This document shows, piece by piece, positions 34,154-42,903 of a stretch of 64,000 bases of DNA; within the stretch, counting starts at the first letter, position 1; each line of letters begins with the position of its first letter. Under the pieces are notes generated by a model, which was not told the origin of the DNA, did no database searches, and was given only the letters and a program-made list of their open reading frames with translations. A program made the translations under genes and the position numbers. The DNA lies in assembly GCA_964432595.1 (NCBI GenBank), contig CAYSOF010000024.1:42453-106452 (forward strand), given 5' to 3'. The DNA comes from DASYLJ01 sp964432595. GTDB taxonomy: Bacteria; Desulfobacterota; Binatia; DP-6.

Positions 34154-36892
34154 TCAGGCGCCGGTCGCGCCCATCCGGGCGGTCAATGCGTCCGCGGCTT
34201 CCTCCTCCGCGCGCATGCGGCGCTGCTCCTCGGCGTACTTGATGGCGAATCGCGGCCGGAACAACGACACCATGGGCGGGATGAACATCAGCGCGCCCAT
34301 CAGGTGGAAGCCGAGCAGCAGGACCAGGAGCAGCGCCATGTCCGCCTGGAACTTCATCGGGAAGAAGACCCAGAAGATGATGCTCGCCGTCAGCGACACG
34401 CCGGTGAAGAGCACCGTCTTGCCGGTGGTCTCGAACATCCGGCGGATGGCGTAGTCGAAGCCTTCCTCGTCGCCCGCCTTGAGCTCCTCCACGATGCGGG
34501 AGAGCACGTAGTAGCCGTAGTCGATGCCGATGCCGATGCCGACCGCGGCGACGGGTAGCGAGTTGATGTTGAAGTCGATGCCGAGGAGGAACATCACCGC
34601 CTCGGACAGCGGCTGCGCGACGAGCGACGGCAGCATCACGATGAGCGCGCCCACGACCGACACGTACGTCGCGTAGCTCAGCAGGAACACGACGACGAGG
34701 ATCAGGACGAGGTTCACCATGTACGACCACTCGACCTCCTCGTTGACGGCGGCGAGGATGCCGATCAGTCCGCCCGCGAGGCGGTACTGGACGTTCTTCT
34801 CGTCGGCGGCGTGCGCGGCGATGTACTCCTTCGCGCGCGCGATCGACGTCATGATCGTCTCGTGCGTGTAGTCCTTGTAGAAGATGGCGATCGTCGCGTT
34901 CTTGTAGTCGGCGTCGAAGAAGCGGTCCATCTCGCCGCGCCGCGTGTTCGACGTCAGCAGGAAGAAGAGCTGCGCGATGTGGTCGTTGCGCGTCGGCAGC
35001 ATCTCCCACTTGGGATCGCCCTCGCGGAACGTGCGGAAGATCTTCTTGAGCAGCGAGCCCGCCGTGACCGCGCCGCCGACCTCCTCGCGCTCGGCCATGT
35101 AACGCGCGAACAGGTCGAGGTTGTTCAGCGTGTCGGCGTTCTTGATGGCGCCCTCGCGCTGCAGGCACTTCTCGACCGCGCCGCACGCTTCGGGCGGCCC
35201 GTCGAGCTGACACTTCGTGCAGGTGTCGCCTTCGCACGCCTTGCCGCCGACGGTGCAGTACGACAGGCCCTCGGCGATGATGACCAGCTGGCTCGCGCCG
35301 GTGAACTTCTGGTTCACGCGCGTGAACGCGACGTTGTACGGGTGGTCGGCGTAGAGCAGCGCCGCGCCCGGCGTCGTGTCGCCGACCTTCAGCTGGCTCT
35401 GGTAGTAGACGCCGACCGCGAGCAGCACGACGAGCATCAGGCCCATCGCGATGCGCCGCCACCCCATGGCGATCCACACCAGGAAGCGCTCGATGGCGTC
35501 GTAGACGTGGCCGAAGAAGATGCCGAACGCATCGGTGAACCGGCTGATGGCCATGCCGACCTGGCCGTACACCGGCAGGACGAAGCCGGTCGCCAGCTCG
35601 AGCAGCCCGCCTGCGACACCGATGCCGAGGAGTGCCGCGGGAATGACGCCCGGGATGTAGTCGTACAGCCAGCAGAGCCACGTGAGCGACGCCGCGACCA
35701 TCCACGACATGAACCGCTCGAGCGTCCACTTCCACGTCTCCTTCTCCTCGGGCGGCGGCGTGTAGGCGAGGATGATGGGGTGGAGCGTGACGACGCTGAC
35801 GAAGATCGACGCGATCCAGAAGAAGCAGAGCCAGGCGAGCTTCTGGATCATCGGGATGCGCGCGACGAGCAGCGTCAGGATGGCGAGACCGTCGGCGAGG
35901 AGCGACACCATCGCCGGCGCGTAGATCTCGGTGTACGACTTGACGATCGCCGCGTCCTTGTCGCGCAGGCGATGGTACTCCTCGTGATAGCGCTCCATCG
36001 ACTGGACGGAGTGCGAGTGCGCTCTGGCGGTGATGAGCAAGGGAATGACGAGGACGAGCGGATCGAGATTGATGCCGAAGATCGCCGCGAAGCCGAGGCC
36101 CCAGATCGCCGAGAGCGATCCGGAGAATGCGGGGATGACGACGCCCTGCCAGCTGCGGAACTCGATCCACAGGATCAGCAGGATCATGACGATGGACGCC
36201 GCGAGGACGTTCACCATCTGCGGCATGATCTCCTGGAAGTAGCCGAACAGCACCGGCATGCCGGTGATGTAGATGGTGGTGTTGGCGTCCTCCTCGCGCT
36301 CCTTGATGGCCTGGAGCTTCTTCCACATCGTCTCGACGTCGAAGTACTCCTCCCAGAATCCGGCGACGATCTGGGTGGCCTTGTCGTCCTCCGAAACGAA
36401 GAAGCCGCGAACGCCCTCGGTCGTGTAGACCTTCTGCTTCAAGAAGGCCAAGTCCTCGGCGTTCTCCGGGATGCGCGGATACATCAAGGGAACGACCTTG
36501 ATGCCCGAGCCCGCCGTCATGGTCGTCTTGAGCTTCGGGTGCGTGATCGAGATGACCTGCTCGCCGTTCACGCCGGGGATGTCGTGCAGCAGCTCGAGCG
36601 TGATGCGATCGACCTTCTGCACGATGTCGGGACTGTCGAAGATGGTGCCCTTCTTCGCCTCGACGACGATCTGCACCGTGAACGCGGTGCCGAACATGTT
36701 TCGATACGCGTTGTAGAGCTGGATGTACGGATGCTTCGGCGGGTAGAGGCTCGCGAAGTCCGGTCGCACGTGCATCCAGAAGTACGTCGAGAGCGCGAGC
36801 CCGACCGTCATGATCGCGATGACGATGGAGACCGCGACCTTATGACGGAGCAGAAAGAAGAGGTACGCTTCGATCGTCTTGCGGGAGAGCAT
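34154..36892 (-). CDS. RND/MMPL-family transporter with Cys-rich periplasmic insert
   Basis: 912 aa inner-membrane protein of the COG1033 type. TM1 lies at about 18-40, a periplasmic loop at 41-225, a block of five to six TMs at 226-375, extra TM segments at about 398-495, a second periplasmic loop at about 500-715 and a final TM block at 720-880. The second loop carries six cysteines within 31 residues (546, 553, 558, 561, 570, 576), unusual for the family. Members move hydrophobic compounds using the proton gradient. It is 15 nt downstream of the YCF48 gene and 56 nt upstream of DUF1329. Confidence 0.92.
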   Translation of the reverse strand: MLSRKTIEAYLFFLLRHKVAVSIVIAIMTVGLALSTYFWMHVRPDFASLYPPKHPYIQLYNAYRNMFGTAFTVQIVVEAKKGTIFDSPDIVQKVDRITLELLHDIPGVNGEQVISITHPKLKTTMTAGSGIKVVPLMYPRIPENAEDLAFLKQKVYTTEGVRGFFVSEDDKATQIVAGFWEEYFDVETMWKKLQAIKEREEDANTTIYITGMPVLFGYFQEIMPQMVNVLAASIVMILLILWIEFRSWQGVVIPAFSGSLSAIWGLGFAAIFGINLDPLVLVIPLLITARAHSHSVQSMERYHEEYHRLRDKDAAIVKSYTEIYAPAMVSLLADGLAILTLLVARIPMIQKLAWLCFFWIASIFVSVVTLHPIILAYTPPPEEKETWKWTLERFMSWMVAASLTWLCWLYDYIPGVIPAALLGIGVAGGLLELATGFVLPVYGQVGMAISRFTDAFGIFFGHVYDAIERFLVWIAMGWRRIAMGLMLVVLLAVGVYYQSQLKVGDTTPGAALLYADHPYNVAFTRVNQKFTGASQLVIIAEGLSYCTVGGKACEGDTCTKCQLDGPPEACGAVEKCLQREGAIKNADTLNNLDLFARYMAEREEVGGAVTAGSLLKKIFRTFREGDPKWEMLPTRNDHIAQLFFLLTSNTRRGEMDRFFDADYKNATIAIFYKDYTHETIMTSIARAKEYIAAHAADEKNVQYRLAGGLIGILAAVNEEVEWSYMVNLVLILVVVFLLSYATYVSVVGALIVMLPSLVAQPLSEAVMFLLGIDFNINSLPVAAVGIGIGIDYGYYVLSRIVEELKAGDEEGFDYAIRRMFETTGKTVLFTGVSLTASIIFWVFFPMKFQADMALLLVLLLGFHLMGALMFIPPMVSLFRPRFAIKYAEEQRRMRAEEEAADALTARMGATGA

Positions 36893-36907
36893 GGAACCTC
36901 GGAAAGC

Positions 36908-37975
36908 TCAGGGGATCGGCGACGCCGTCTTCCCGCTGTGCGGCACGGTGACCTGCGCCTTCGCGACCTGCGCGCTGAAGCCGCTGGCTCCGACCATGAA
37001 CCCGTCCGAGTCGGGCAGCAGGCTGATGCCTCGCAACCAGACGAGACGATCGTCGTCGGGCAGCTCGCGGCGCGACCACGTCCGGCCCCGGTCCGAGCTG
37101 ACGAGGACCATGCCCACGTCGCCCACCACGACCCCGTAGTCGCCGACGACGCTGACCGCGTACATGCCGGGATTCTTCATGGAGTCCACGAAGCTGATCT
37201 CGTCCACCGCGGCGGCTTCCGGCTCCCCGTGCTGCACGTCCCACGTCTTGCCCGCGTCGGCGGTCCGCATCACGAGCCCGTCGATGCCGACCACCCACCC
37301 GTCGGTGGGCGTGGCGAAGTGCACGCCGAAGAGGGTCTTCTCGGTGGGCGTCTTGCGCTGCACCCACGTCTGCCCGCCGTCGCTGGTCGCGAGGACGGTC
37401 CCGAATTCGCCGCAGATGAACCCGTGCTTCGGGTCCGGAAAGGAGAGGCCATAGAGGATGACGTCGTCGACCAGCGTGGTGGTGACGCGGCCGCTGCCGT
37501 CGTCCTCAGAGCGCACGCCGAGCTTGCCCAGCGAGCGATCGTTCCAGGTGGCGCCACCGTCGGTGGTCATCGCGATGGCGCCCCAGTCGCCCACCGCCCA
37601 GGCGGTGTCGGCGTCGATCGCCTGCACCTCAAACAGGTGTTTGTCTGGCGGGATCGGGCTCTGCTGGGGCTTCCAGCGCTCGCCGCCGTCCGTCGTGGTC
37701 AGGATGATACCCGACTTGCCGACGGCCCAACCGCGCTTCGCGTCGGCGAAATCGATGCTGAACAGCGGCAGACGCGTGCCGCTGTCGATCAGCTTCCACG
37801 ACTTGCCGGCGTCGGTGGTGTGGTAGACGGAGCCGAAGTTGCCGACGGCCCACGCTTCGGACTTGCTGACCGTACGAACGCCGTAGAGGTTGTCTTTCAC
37901 CTCGGCAGCGATCACGACGGCGGGCATCCACACCATGAGGGCGATCGCCATCGCCCGGGCGCCCGGAAAACCCAT
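36908..37975 (-). CDS. YCF48/HCF136-like exported beta-propeller
   Basis: 355 aa. It has a signal peptide (to about 24, VVIAAEV) and seven-blade propeller repeats with GWAVG-type motifs (AWAVGNFG, GWAVGKSG, AWAVGDWG, FICGEFG, GWVVGIDG, VVVGDVG, FMVGASG) alternating with TTDGGERW-like Asp boxes. In plants and cyanobacteria this fold assembles photosystem II; in heterotrophs it recurs beside RND/DUF1329 genes with unknown function. It is the first gene of the five-gene operon, divergent by 99 bp from the acyl-CoA ligase gene. Confidence 0.9.
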   Translation of the reverse strand: MGFPGARAMAIALMVWMPAVVIAAEVKDNLYGVRTVSKSEAWAVGNFGSVYHTTDAGKSWKLIDSGTRLPLFSIDFADAKRGWAVGKSGIILTTTDGGERWKPQQSPIPPDKHLFEVQAIDADTAWAVGDWGAIAMTTDGGATWNDRSLGKLGVRSEDDGSGRVTTTLVDDVILYGLSFPDPKHGFICGEFGTVLATSDGGQTWVQRKTPTEKTLFGVHFATPTDGWVVGIDGLVMRTADAGKTWDVQHGEPEAAAVDEISFVDSMKNPGMYAVSVVGDYGVVVGDVGMVLVSSDRGRTWSRRELPDDDRLVWLRGISLLPDSDGFMVGASGFSAQVAKAQVTVPHSGKTASPIP

Positions 37976-38074
37976 CGGGGCGGTCGTTACACAGCCGCTA
38001 CCGCGCCGTCAATAGAACGGCGCGTCAGCTCGCGTGACTTGACGCGCTCGCGCGCGCCGGCGGATACGGGCGCC

Positions 38075-39643
38075 GTGTCGGCGTTGCGTCCCACGCACCT
38101 GCCCCAGCGCGCGACCGCCTATCGCGACACTGGTGCATGGGGCTCCGACACGGTGTGGACGGCGTTCGCCGCCACCGCGACACGGCGCGCGGACGCGACG
38201 GCGGTCGTCGACGGCGCCGTCCGACTCGACTTCGCGACGCTCGCCGCGCGCGCCGAGGCGACGTCGGGTGGTCTCGCCGCGCTCGGCGTGTGCGCGGGCG
38301 ACGCCGTCGCCTTCCAGCTCCCGAATTGGTGGGAGACGATCGTCGTGCTGCTCGCGACGATGCGGCTCGGCGCCGTCGCGACGCCGATCCTGCCGATCGC
38401 GCGCGAGCGCGAGCTGCGCTGGATCCTCGGTCGCGCCGGCGCGCGGGTGTGTCTCGTCGCCGGCGCGCAGCACGACCTCGTCGCCGCCGTGCGCCGCGAT
38501 TTGCCCGCGCTCGCGCACGTCGTCGTCGTGCGTGGCGACGGGCCGACGACGTGGGACGACGTCGCGCACGGCGCCGGCGTCCCGCCCGCGGGCGATCCGG
38601 CCGACGTCGCGCTGCTGATCCATACGTCGGGCAGCACCGCCGAGCCGAAGGGCGTCCTCCATTCGCACCAGACGTTGCTCGCCGAGGCGCGCAGCCTCGG
38701 TCCGGCGCACGCGATCGATGCGGACGACGTCGTCCTGATGCCGTCGCCGCTGACGCACGTTTCCGGCATCGTCCACGCGCTGCTCGTGCCGGCCGTGTTC
38801 GGCACGCGGGCCGTGCTGATGCCGCGCTGGGACGCCGGTGGGGCATTGGCGCTGATCGCCGCCGAGCGCGTCACGTACATGGTGGGCGCGCCGACGTTCC
38901 TGCGCGACCTGGCGCAGCATCCGTCGCTGTCGGCGCACGACGTCTCGAGCTTCCGCCTGTTCTCGTGCGGCGGCGCGGACGTCGACCCGACGCTGGTGAC
39001 CGAGGCGGCGGCGCGCCTCGGCTGCGTCGCGAAGCGCGTGTACGGCTCGACGGAGTTCCCGACGATCGCGACGACCACTCCCGACGATCCGCCGGCGCGG
39101 CGCGTCGACAGCGAGGGCCGGCCGCTCGCCGGCGTCGAGATCGTCCTCGTCGACGACGACGGCGCGCCGGTCGCACCCGGCGTCGAGGGCGAGATCCTCG
39201 CGCGCGGCCCCGACTGCTGCCTCGGTTACCATGACGCGGCGATGAACGCGGACGCCTTCACGGCGGACGACTGGTTCCGCACGGGCGACCTGGGCATCCG
39301 CGACGCCGGCGGCTGGCTGCGCATCACGGGACGCAAAAAGGACATCATCATCCGCAAGGGCGAGAACATCAGCGCGCGCGAGGTCGAGGACCTGCTCGCG
39401 TCGCATCCGGCCGTCGCCGAGGTGGCGGTGATCGGCGTGCCGGACACGGCGGCGGGCGAGATCGCATGCGCGGTGGTACGCGTGCGAGCGGGCGCGACCA
39501 CCCCCACGCTGGCCACGCTGTGCGAGCATCTGCTCGCGCGCGGGCTCTCGAAGCGAAAGCTGCCCGAGCGCCTGCGCATCGTCACCAGTTTTCCGCGGAC
39601 GGACAGCGGCAAGATCCTGAAGCGTGCGCTGCGTGACGCGTGA
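38075..39643 (+). CDS. AMP-dependent acyl-CoA synthetase/ligase
   Basis: 522 aa from GTG 38075. ANL-superfamily motifs are present: the P-loop LLIHTSGSTAEPKGV, YGSTEFPTIATTT, the adenylate-binding DDWFRTGDLG, the hinge RKKDIIIRKGENIS and a C-terminal catalytic Lys in SGKILKRAL. It activates a carboxylic acid as acyl-AMP and then acyl-CoA. It is coupled by a GTGA overlap to an MFS transporter and divergent from the YCF48/RND operon, so it may supply CoA esters to that pathway's dehydrogenase. The acid is not identifiable. Confidence 0.93.
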   Translation: MSALRPTHLPQRATAYRDTGAWGSDTVWTAFAATATRRADATAVVDGAVRLDFATLAARAEATSGGLAALGVCAGDAVAFQLPNWWETIVVLLATMRLGAVATPILPIARERELRWILGRAGARVCLVAGAQHDLVAAVRRDLPALAHVVVVRGDGPTTWDDVAHGAGVPPAGDPADVALLIHTSGSTAEPKGVLHSHQTLLAEARSLGPAHAIDADDVVLMPSPLTHVSGIVHALLVPAVFGTRAVLMPRWDAGGALALIAAERVTYMVGAPTFLRDLAQHPSLSAHDVSSFRLFSCGGADVDPTLVTEAAARLGCVAKRVYGSTEFPTIATTTPDDPPARRVDSEGRPLAGVEIVLVDDDGAPVAPGVEGEILARGPDCCLGYHDAAMNADAFTADDWFRTGDLGIRDAGGWLRITGRKKDIIIRKGENISAREVEDLLASHPAVAEVAVIGVPDTAAGEIACAVVRVRAGATTPTLATLCEHLLARGLSKRKLPERLRIVTSFPRTDSGKILKRALRDA

Positions 39644-40806
39644 ACGCGACTGACCCGCCCTGGCGCGCGCGCCTCGCGGTCGGCGCGGTCTTCTTCGCGA
39701 ACGGCGCCGGCATGGCGAGCTGGGTGCCGCACGTGCCGGCGGTGCAGATGGGGCTCGGGCTGCGGCCGAGCGTGCTCGGACTCGCGCTGCTGGCGATGGC
39801 GGTCGGCGCACTGCTCGGCATCCCGCTCTCCGGGTACTGCACGGCGCGCTGGGGCAGTCGCACGGTGGTGCGCCTGACGGCCCTCGCGTTCTTCGTCGCG
39901 CTGCCGCTCCCGCTCATGGCGCCCGGGCTCGGTGCGCTCGTGGCGGCGCTCTTCCTCCTCGGTGCGAGCAACGGTGCGCTCGACGTGTCCATGAACACGC
40001 AGGCCGTCGCCGTCGAGCACCACTGGCCCCGTCCGATCTTGTCGTCGTTCCACGGTCTCTGGAGCCTCGGCGGGCTCGCCGGGGCGGGCGTCGCATCGCT
40101 CGCGCTGCATGCGGGCCTGTCGCCGCAGGCGCACGTCGCCGCGGCGGCGCTGATGCTCGGCGCGGCGGCGCTCGTCGCATGCCGCGGTCTGCTCCCGCGG
40201 GCCGACGGCGAGCAGGACGCGACGCACTTCGCGCGCCCGACGCGGGCGCTGGCACTGCTCGGCACGATCGCCTTCTTCGGCCTGCTCACCGAGGGGGCGG
40301 TCGGCGATTGGAGCGCCGTGTATCTCCGCAGCGCGCTCGGCGCGGACGCCGCGACCGCGGCCCTCGGCTTCGCCGCGTTCTCGGGCACGATGGCCGCGGG
40401 CCGCTTCGCGGGCGACCACCTCGTCGCGCGCGTCGGTGACGCGGCGCTGGTACGCGCCGCCACCGGGCTCGGCGCACTCGCCTTCGGCGCGGCGCTCATC
40501 GTCGGCAGGCCCGTTGCCGTCATCGCGGGCTGCGCGGCGCTCGGGCTCGGCCTCGCGAACCTGGTGCCGATCGTCTTCCGTGCGGCGAGCCGCGTGCCCG
40601 GGGTGCCGCCGTCGCACGGCATCGCCGCCGTCGGCACCGCCGGCTACGCCGGCTTCCTCGCCGGCCCGCCGGTGATCGGCTTCGTCGCCGAAGCCGTCAC
40701 CATCGGCGGGGCGTTGTGGATCCTGGTCGTCGCGCTCGGCTGGATCGCCGTCGCCGCGACACGACTGCGGCGCGCGGGAAGCGGCGTGCCTCCCCGCGCG
40801 TCGTAG
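39640..40806 (+). CDS. MFS transporter
   Basis: 388 aa, about 12 predicted TM helices, compact as in small sugar- or drug-type MFS proteins. The N-terminal half has FFANGAGMASWVPHVPAVQ and RWGSRTVVRL (the cytoplasmic basic loop), and the middle has GASNGALDVSMNTQA. The GTG start overlaps the ligase TGA (GTGA), so it is translated from the same message. It may import the ligase's substrate. It is convergent with the small-protein gene, one base apart. Confidence 0.88.
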   Translation: MNATDPPWRARLAVGAVFFANGAGMASWVPHVPAVQMGLGLRPSVLGLALLAMAVGALLGIPLSGYCTARWGSRTVVRLTALAFFVALPLPLMAPGLGALVAALFLLGASNGALDVSMNTQAVAVEHHWPRPILSSFHGLWSLGGLAGAGVASLALHAGLSPQAHVAAAALMLGAAALVACRGLLPRADGEQDATHFARPTRALALLGTIAFFGLLTEGAVGDWSAVYLRSALGADAATAALGFAAFSGTMAAGRFAGDHLVARVGDAALVRAATGLGALAFGAALIVGRPVAVIAGCAALGLGLANLVPIVFRAASRVPGVPPSHGIAAVGTAGYAGFLAGPPVIGFVAEAVTIGGALWILVVALGWIAVAATRLRRAGSGVPPRAS

Positions 40807-40807
40807 C

Positions 40808-41137
40808 TCAGTCCTCTTCTTCCTCGATGACTTCCTTTTCGACGATGCGCTCGCGCACCTGCGGCGGCGCCGTCGGCGGCGGCGTGCGCGTCTCGACGGA
40901 CTCCTTGTAGCTCGTGTGCTCCTGCACGGACTCCTTGCTCGGGCCGCTGCCCTCGCGCCGTGACTCCGTCGACTCGACGGTCGTCTTCTTCTCGACGGCC
41001 GGCGGCGGCGGGGGCACCGTCTCCACCTTCATCTCGCGGCGCTCGTAGGTCTGATGTTCCTCGATGGTCTCACCGGCCTGCGCCGCGACGGCCGTCGCGG
41101 CCAGGAGCGTTGCGCCCAACAGCATGTAGGTCTTCAT
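40808..41137 (-). CDS. Small exported charged protein
   Basis: 109 aa. It has a signal peptide (MKTYMLLGATLLAATAVAAQAG) and then a low-complexity, probably unstructured region rich in Glu, Thr, Lys and Pro (VPPPPPAV, TPPPTAPP), with short Tyr motifs QTYERRE and HTSYKES, ending in EVIEEEED. Its ATG overlaps the stop of the lipoprotein gene (ATGA). The two proteins share a TYER motif and a proline run, as if they were a related pair. The function is unknown. Confidence 0.6.
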   Translation of the reverse strand: MKTYMLLGATLLAATAVAAQAGETIEEHQTYERREMKVETVPPPPPAVEKKTTVESTESRREGSGPSKESVQEHTSYKESVETRTPPPTAPPQVRERIVEKEVIEEEED

Positions 41138-41325
41138 CGGTCCTCCACCGTACGTTCGTAGGTACTGTCCTTGCGAATCACCGTCTCACTGGGCGGCGGG
41201 GGCGGCGGCTGATCGCGAACGATCTCCGTCGTCCGTCGCACGCGCGTGCGATCGTTGGAGCATCCGACGATGCTCGCGACGAAGATCGCACCGGCCGCGA
41301 GGGCCTGTCGTGACGTGCTGATCAT
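41134..41325 (-). CDS. Small lipoprotein
   Basis: 63 aa from ATG 41325, preceded by GAAGGAGGGA. The lipobox ASIVGC puts the lipidated Cys at position 22. The mature part is about 42 residues: an Arg-rich stretch (RTRVRRTTEIVRD), a run of six prolines, and SETVIRKDSTYERTVEDR. It is probably an outer- or inner-membrane-anchored peptide and overlaps the next gene by ATGA. About 150 bp upstream hold an AT-richer stretch and no gene. Confidence 0.6.
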   Translation of the reverse strand: MISTSRQALAAGAIFVASIVGCSNDRTRVRRTTEIVRDQPPPPPPSETVIRKDSTYERTVEDR

Positions 41326-41457
41326 GTCGTCCCTCCTTCTCTCGGGGGGACGACTGAGCACGGCCCGTGCCGTCGCCAAGTGACGGAAATCGCGACGATG
41401 CGCGGTTTTCGCGCAGATCGCGTTCTACAAAAGGACGGAAATTGGAGGAACGGACCG

Positions 41458-42480
41458 CTACGCGGCCTTCACGGCGGCGAGCATCGCCATCCAGCGCTCG
41501 CGAGCCGTGCGCTCGAGCCCGGCATAGCTGACGAGGCTCAATCGCTGTGCGATGCCACCATATCGCACAGCCAGCTTCGCGGGGATCTCCTCCGGCGTGC
41601 CGACGACGGCGAGCGTGTCGAGCATCTCGTCGGTGATGCGCTCCCCGAGCTCGCCCCAGCGCCCCTGCTTGGTGAGACCGTGCAGCTCCTCCTGCAGCGC
41701 GCCCCAGCCGTGCGCCTCGAGCACCGGGCGATACGCGGGCGTCGAGCCGTAGAACGCCAGCTGCGCGCGGACCATCTGCGCGCTCTGCGCGATCTCCTCG
41801 TCGGTCGTACCCGTCACGAGCAGCACCTGACACGCGATGCTGCAGTCGCCGCGCGCGCGGCCAGCCTTGGCGAGCCCGCGCTCGAGCGCCGGCACGAGGC
41901 ACGTCTCGAGGAAGCGACGCGAGTTGAACGGATGCACGAGCACGCCGTCGGCGACCTCGCCCGCGACCTCGGTCATCCGCGGCTGCACCGCGGCCAGAAC
42001 GACGCGGGGTGGGCCCCACGGCGACGCCGACGGAACGAAGATCGGCGTCATCAGCGTGTGCGTGTAGAAGCGGCCGCGGAAGTCGAGCTTCTCGCCCTGG
42101 TTCCAGCACCGCCAGATCGCGCGCAGCGCGAGGACGAGCTCCCGCATGCGCGCCGCCGGGTGCGACCACGGCGCGCTGTAGCGCTTCTCGACGTGGGTCC
42201 GGATCTGGGCACCGAGACCGAGCACGAAGCGCCCGCTCGATTGCACCTGCAGGTCGTGTCCGATGTAGGCGAGCGTCATCGGGCTGCGCGGGAACGCCAG
42301 CGCCACGCCGGTCGCGAGCTCGACGCGACTCGTGTGCTCCGCGGCGAGGACGAGCGGCAGGAACGGATCGGTCTGTCCCTCGAACGTGAACAACCCGTCG
42401 TACCCGAGCGCCTCGATCTCGCGCACGAGGCGCGGGACGTCGGCGAGATGGACGGACGTGAGCCCGGCGTCGATCTTCAT
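41458..42480 (-). CDS. LLM-class (luciferase-like) F420-type oxidoreductase
   Basis: About 340 aa from ATG 42480 (MKIDAGLTSV); ATG 42492 four codons upstream is an alternative. TIM-barrel features of the bacterial-luciferase/F420 group are present: EIEALGYDGLFTFEGQTDPFL, ELATGVALAFPRSP, SSGRFVLGLGAQ, and the C-terminal VVGTPEEIPAKL. F420- or FMN-dependent members carry out hydride transfer or monooxygenation. The sequence resembles the F420-type subgroup common in actinobacteria. It stands alone here. Confidence 0.9.
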   Translation of the reverse strand: MKIDAGLTSVHLADVPRLVREIEALGYDGLFTFEGQTDPFLPLVLAAEHTSRVELATGVALAFPRSPMTLAYIGHDLQVQSSGRFVLGLGAQIRTHVEKRYSAPWSHPAARMRELVLALRAIWRCWNQGEKLDFRGRFYTHTLMTPIFVPSASPWGPPRVVLAAVQPRMTEVAGEVADGVLVHPFNSRRFLETCLVPALERGLAKAGRARGDCSIACQVLLVTGTTDEEIAQSAQMVRAQLAFYGSTPAYRPVLEAHGWGALQEELHGLTKQGRWGELGERITDEMLDTLAVVGTPEEIPAKLAVRYGGIAQRLSLVSYAGLERTARERWMAMLAAVKAA

Positions 42481-42527
42481 CCCCCGGCTCATCGCGCGGA
42501 GGCCGGGCTGCGGTCAATCGGCCGCGG

Positions 42528-42888
42528 TCAATCGACGACGGCGAGTCCGCGGCGCGTCAACGCCCGCGCCACACGAGCGATCAGGTCGTCGACCGCCCGC
42601 GACGTGTCCGGGAACGGCGTGTCGAGCCATCCCTCCACGAGGAGTCGGGCCTCCGTCTCCTGCGGCGTCGGCGGCGGCGGGCCGTCGGTTCCACGAGCTC
42701 CCGATACGAGGCGAAGTGCTGCCGGCATGCGGCGGCTTGAAGCAAGCGGCGCACCAGCCATCCGTCGTGCGTGGCACGTCGGATCGCGGCCGCGCGCTCG
42801 ACGCGATCGCCGTCGCGACGGGCAGCCACCTGCCCGCGATCGGAGCACCATACGTTGGTGCGTCCGAGACAGTGGACAGGATGTCCAC
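42528..42888 (-). pseudogene. Possible frameshifted small gene
   Basis: Two protein-like stretches lie in different minus-strand frames. AAAIRRATHDGWLVRRLLQA with QHFASYRELV is at about 42700-42810. EARLLVEGWLDTPFPDTSRA with a helical tail ending RRGLAVVD and a stop at 42528 is at about 42528-42660. A frame change near 42690 would join them. It could be a decayed gene or a sequencing error. No family is recognised. Confidence 0.3.
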
Positions 42889-42890
42889 TG
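42870..42890. repeat. Perfect 9-bp inverted repeat
   Basis: CAGTGGACA-GGA-TGTCCACTG is a perfect palindrome with a 3-nt centre, 14 nt downstream of the CoA-transferase stop and at the upstream edge of the possible frameshifted gene. It could be an operator or a stem-loop terminating the CoA-transferase transcript; no T-run follows on the minus strand. Confidence 0.45.
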
Positions 42891-42903
42891 CGCCGGACGG
42901 CGG

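Noticed and set aside
36030..36242. Small + strand frame inside the RND gene
   Set aside because: Antisense to conserved transmembrane segments of the transporter; no ribosome site or homology.
34811..38074. Very long open frame on the + strand opposite the RND/YCF48 genes, continuous with the acyl-CoA ligase
   Set aside because: It is the antisense shadow of high-GC genes; its sequence is Arg/Asp/Glu/His-rich without domains, and homology begins only at the ligase GTG start (38075).
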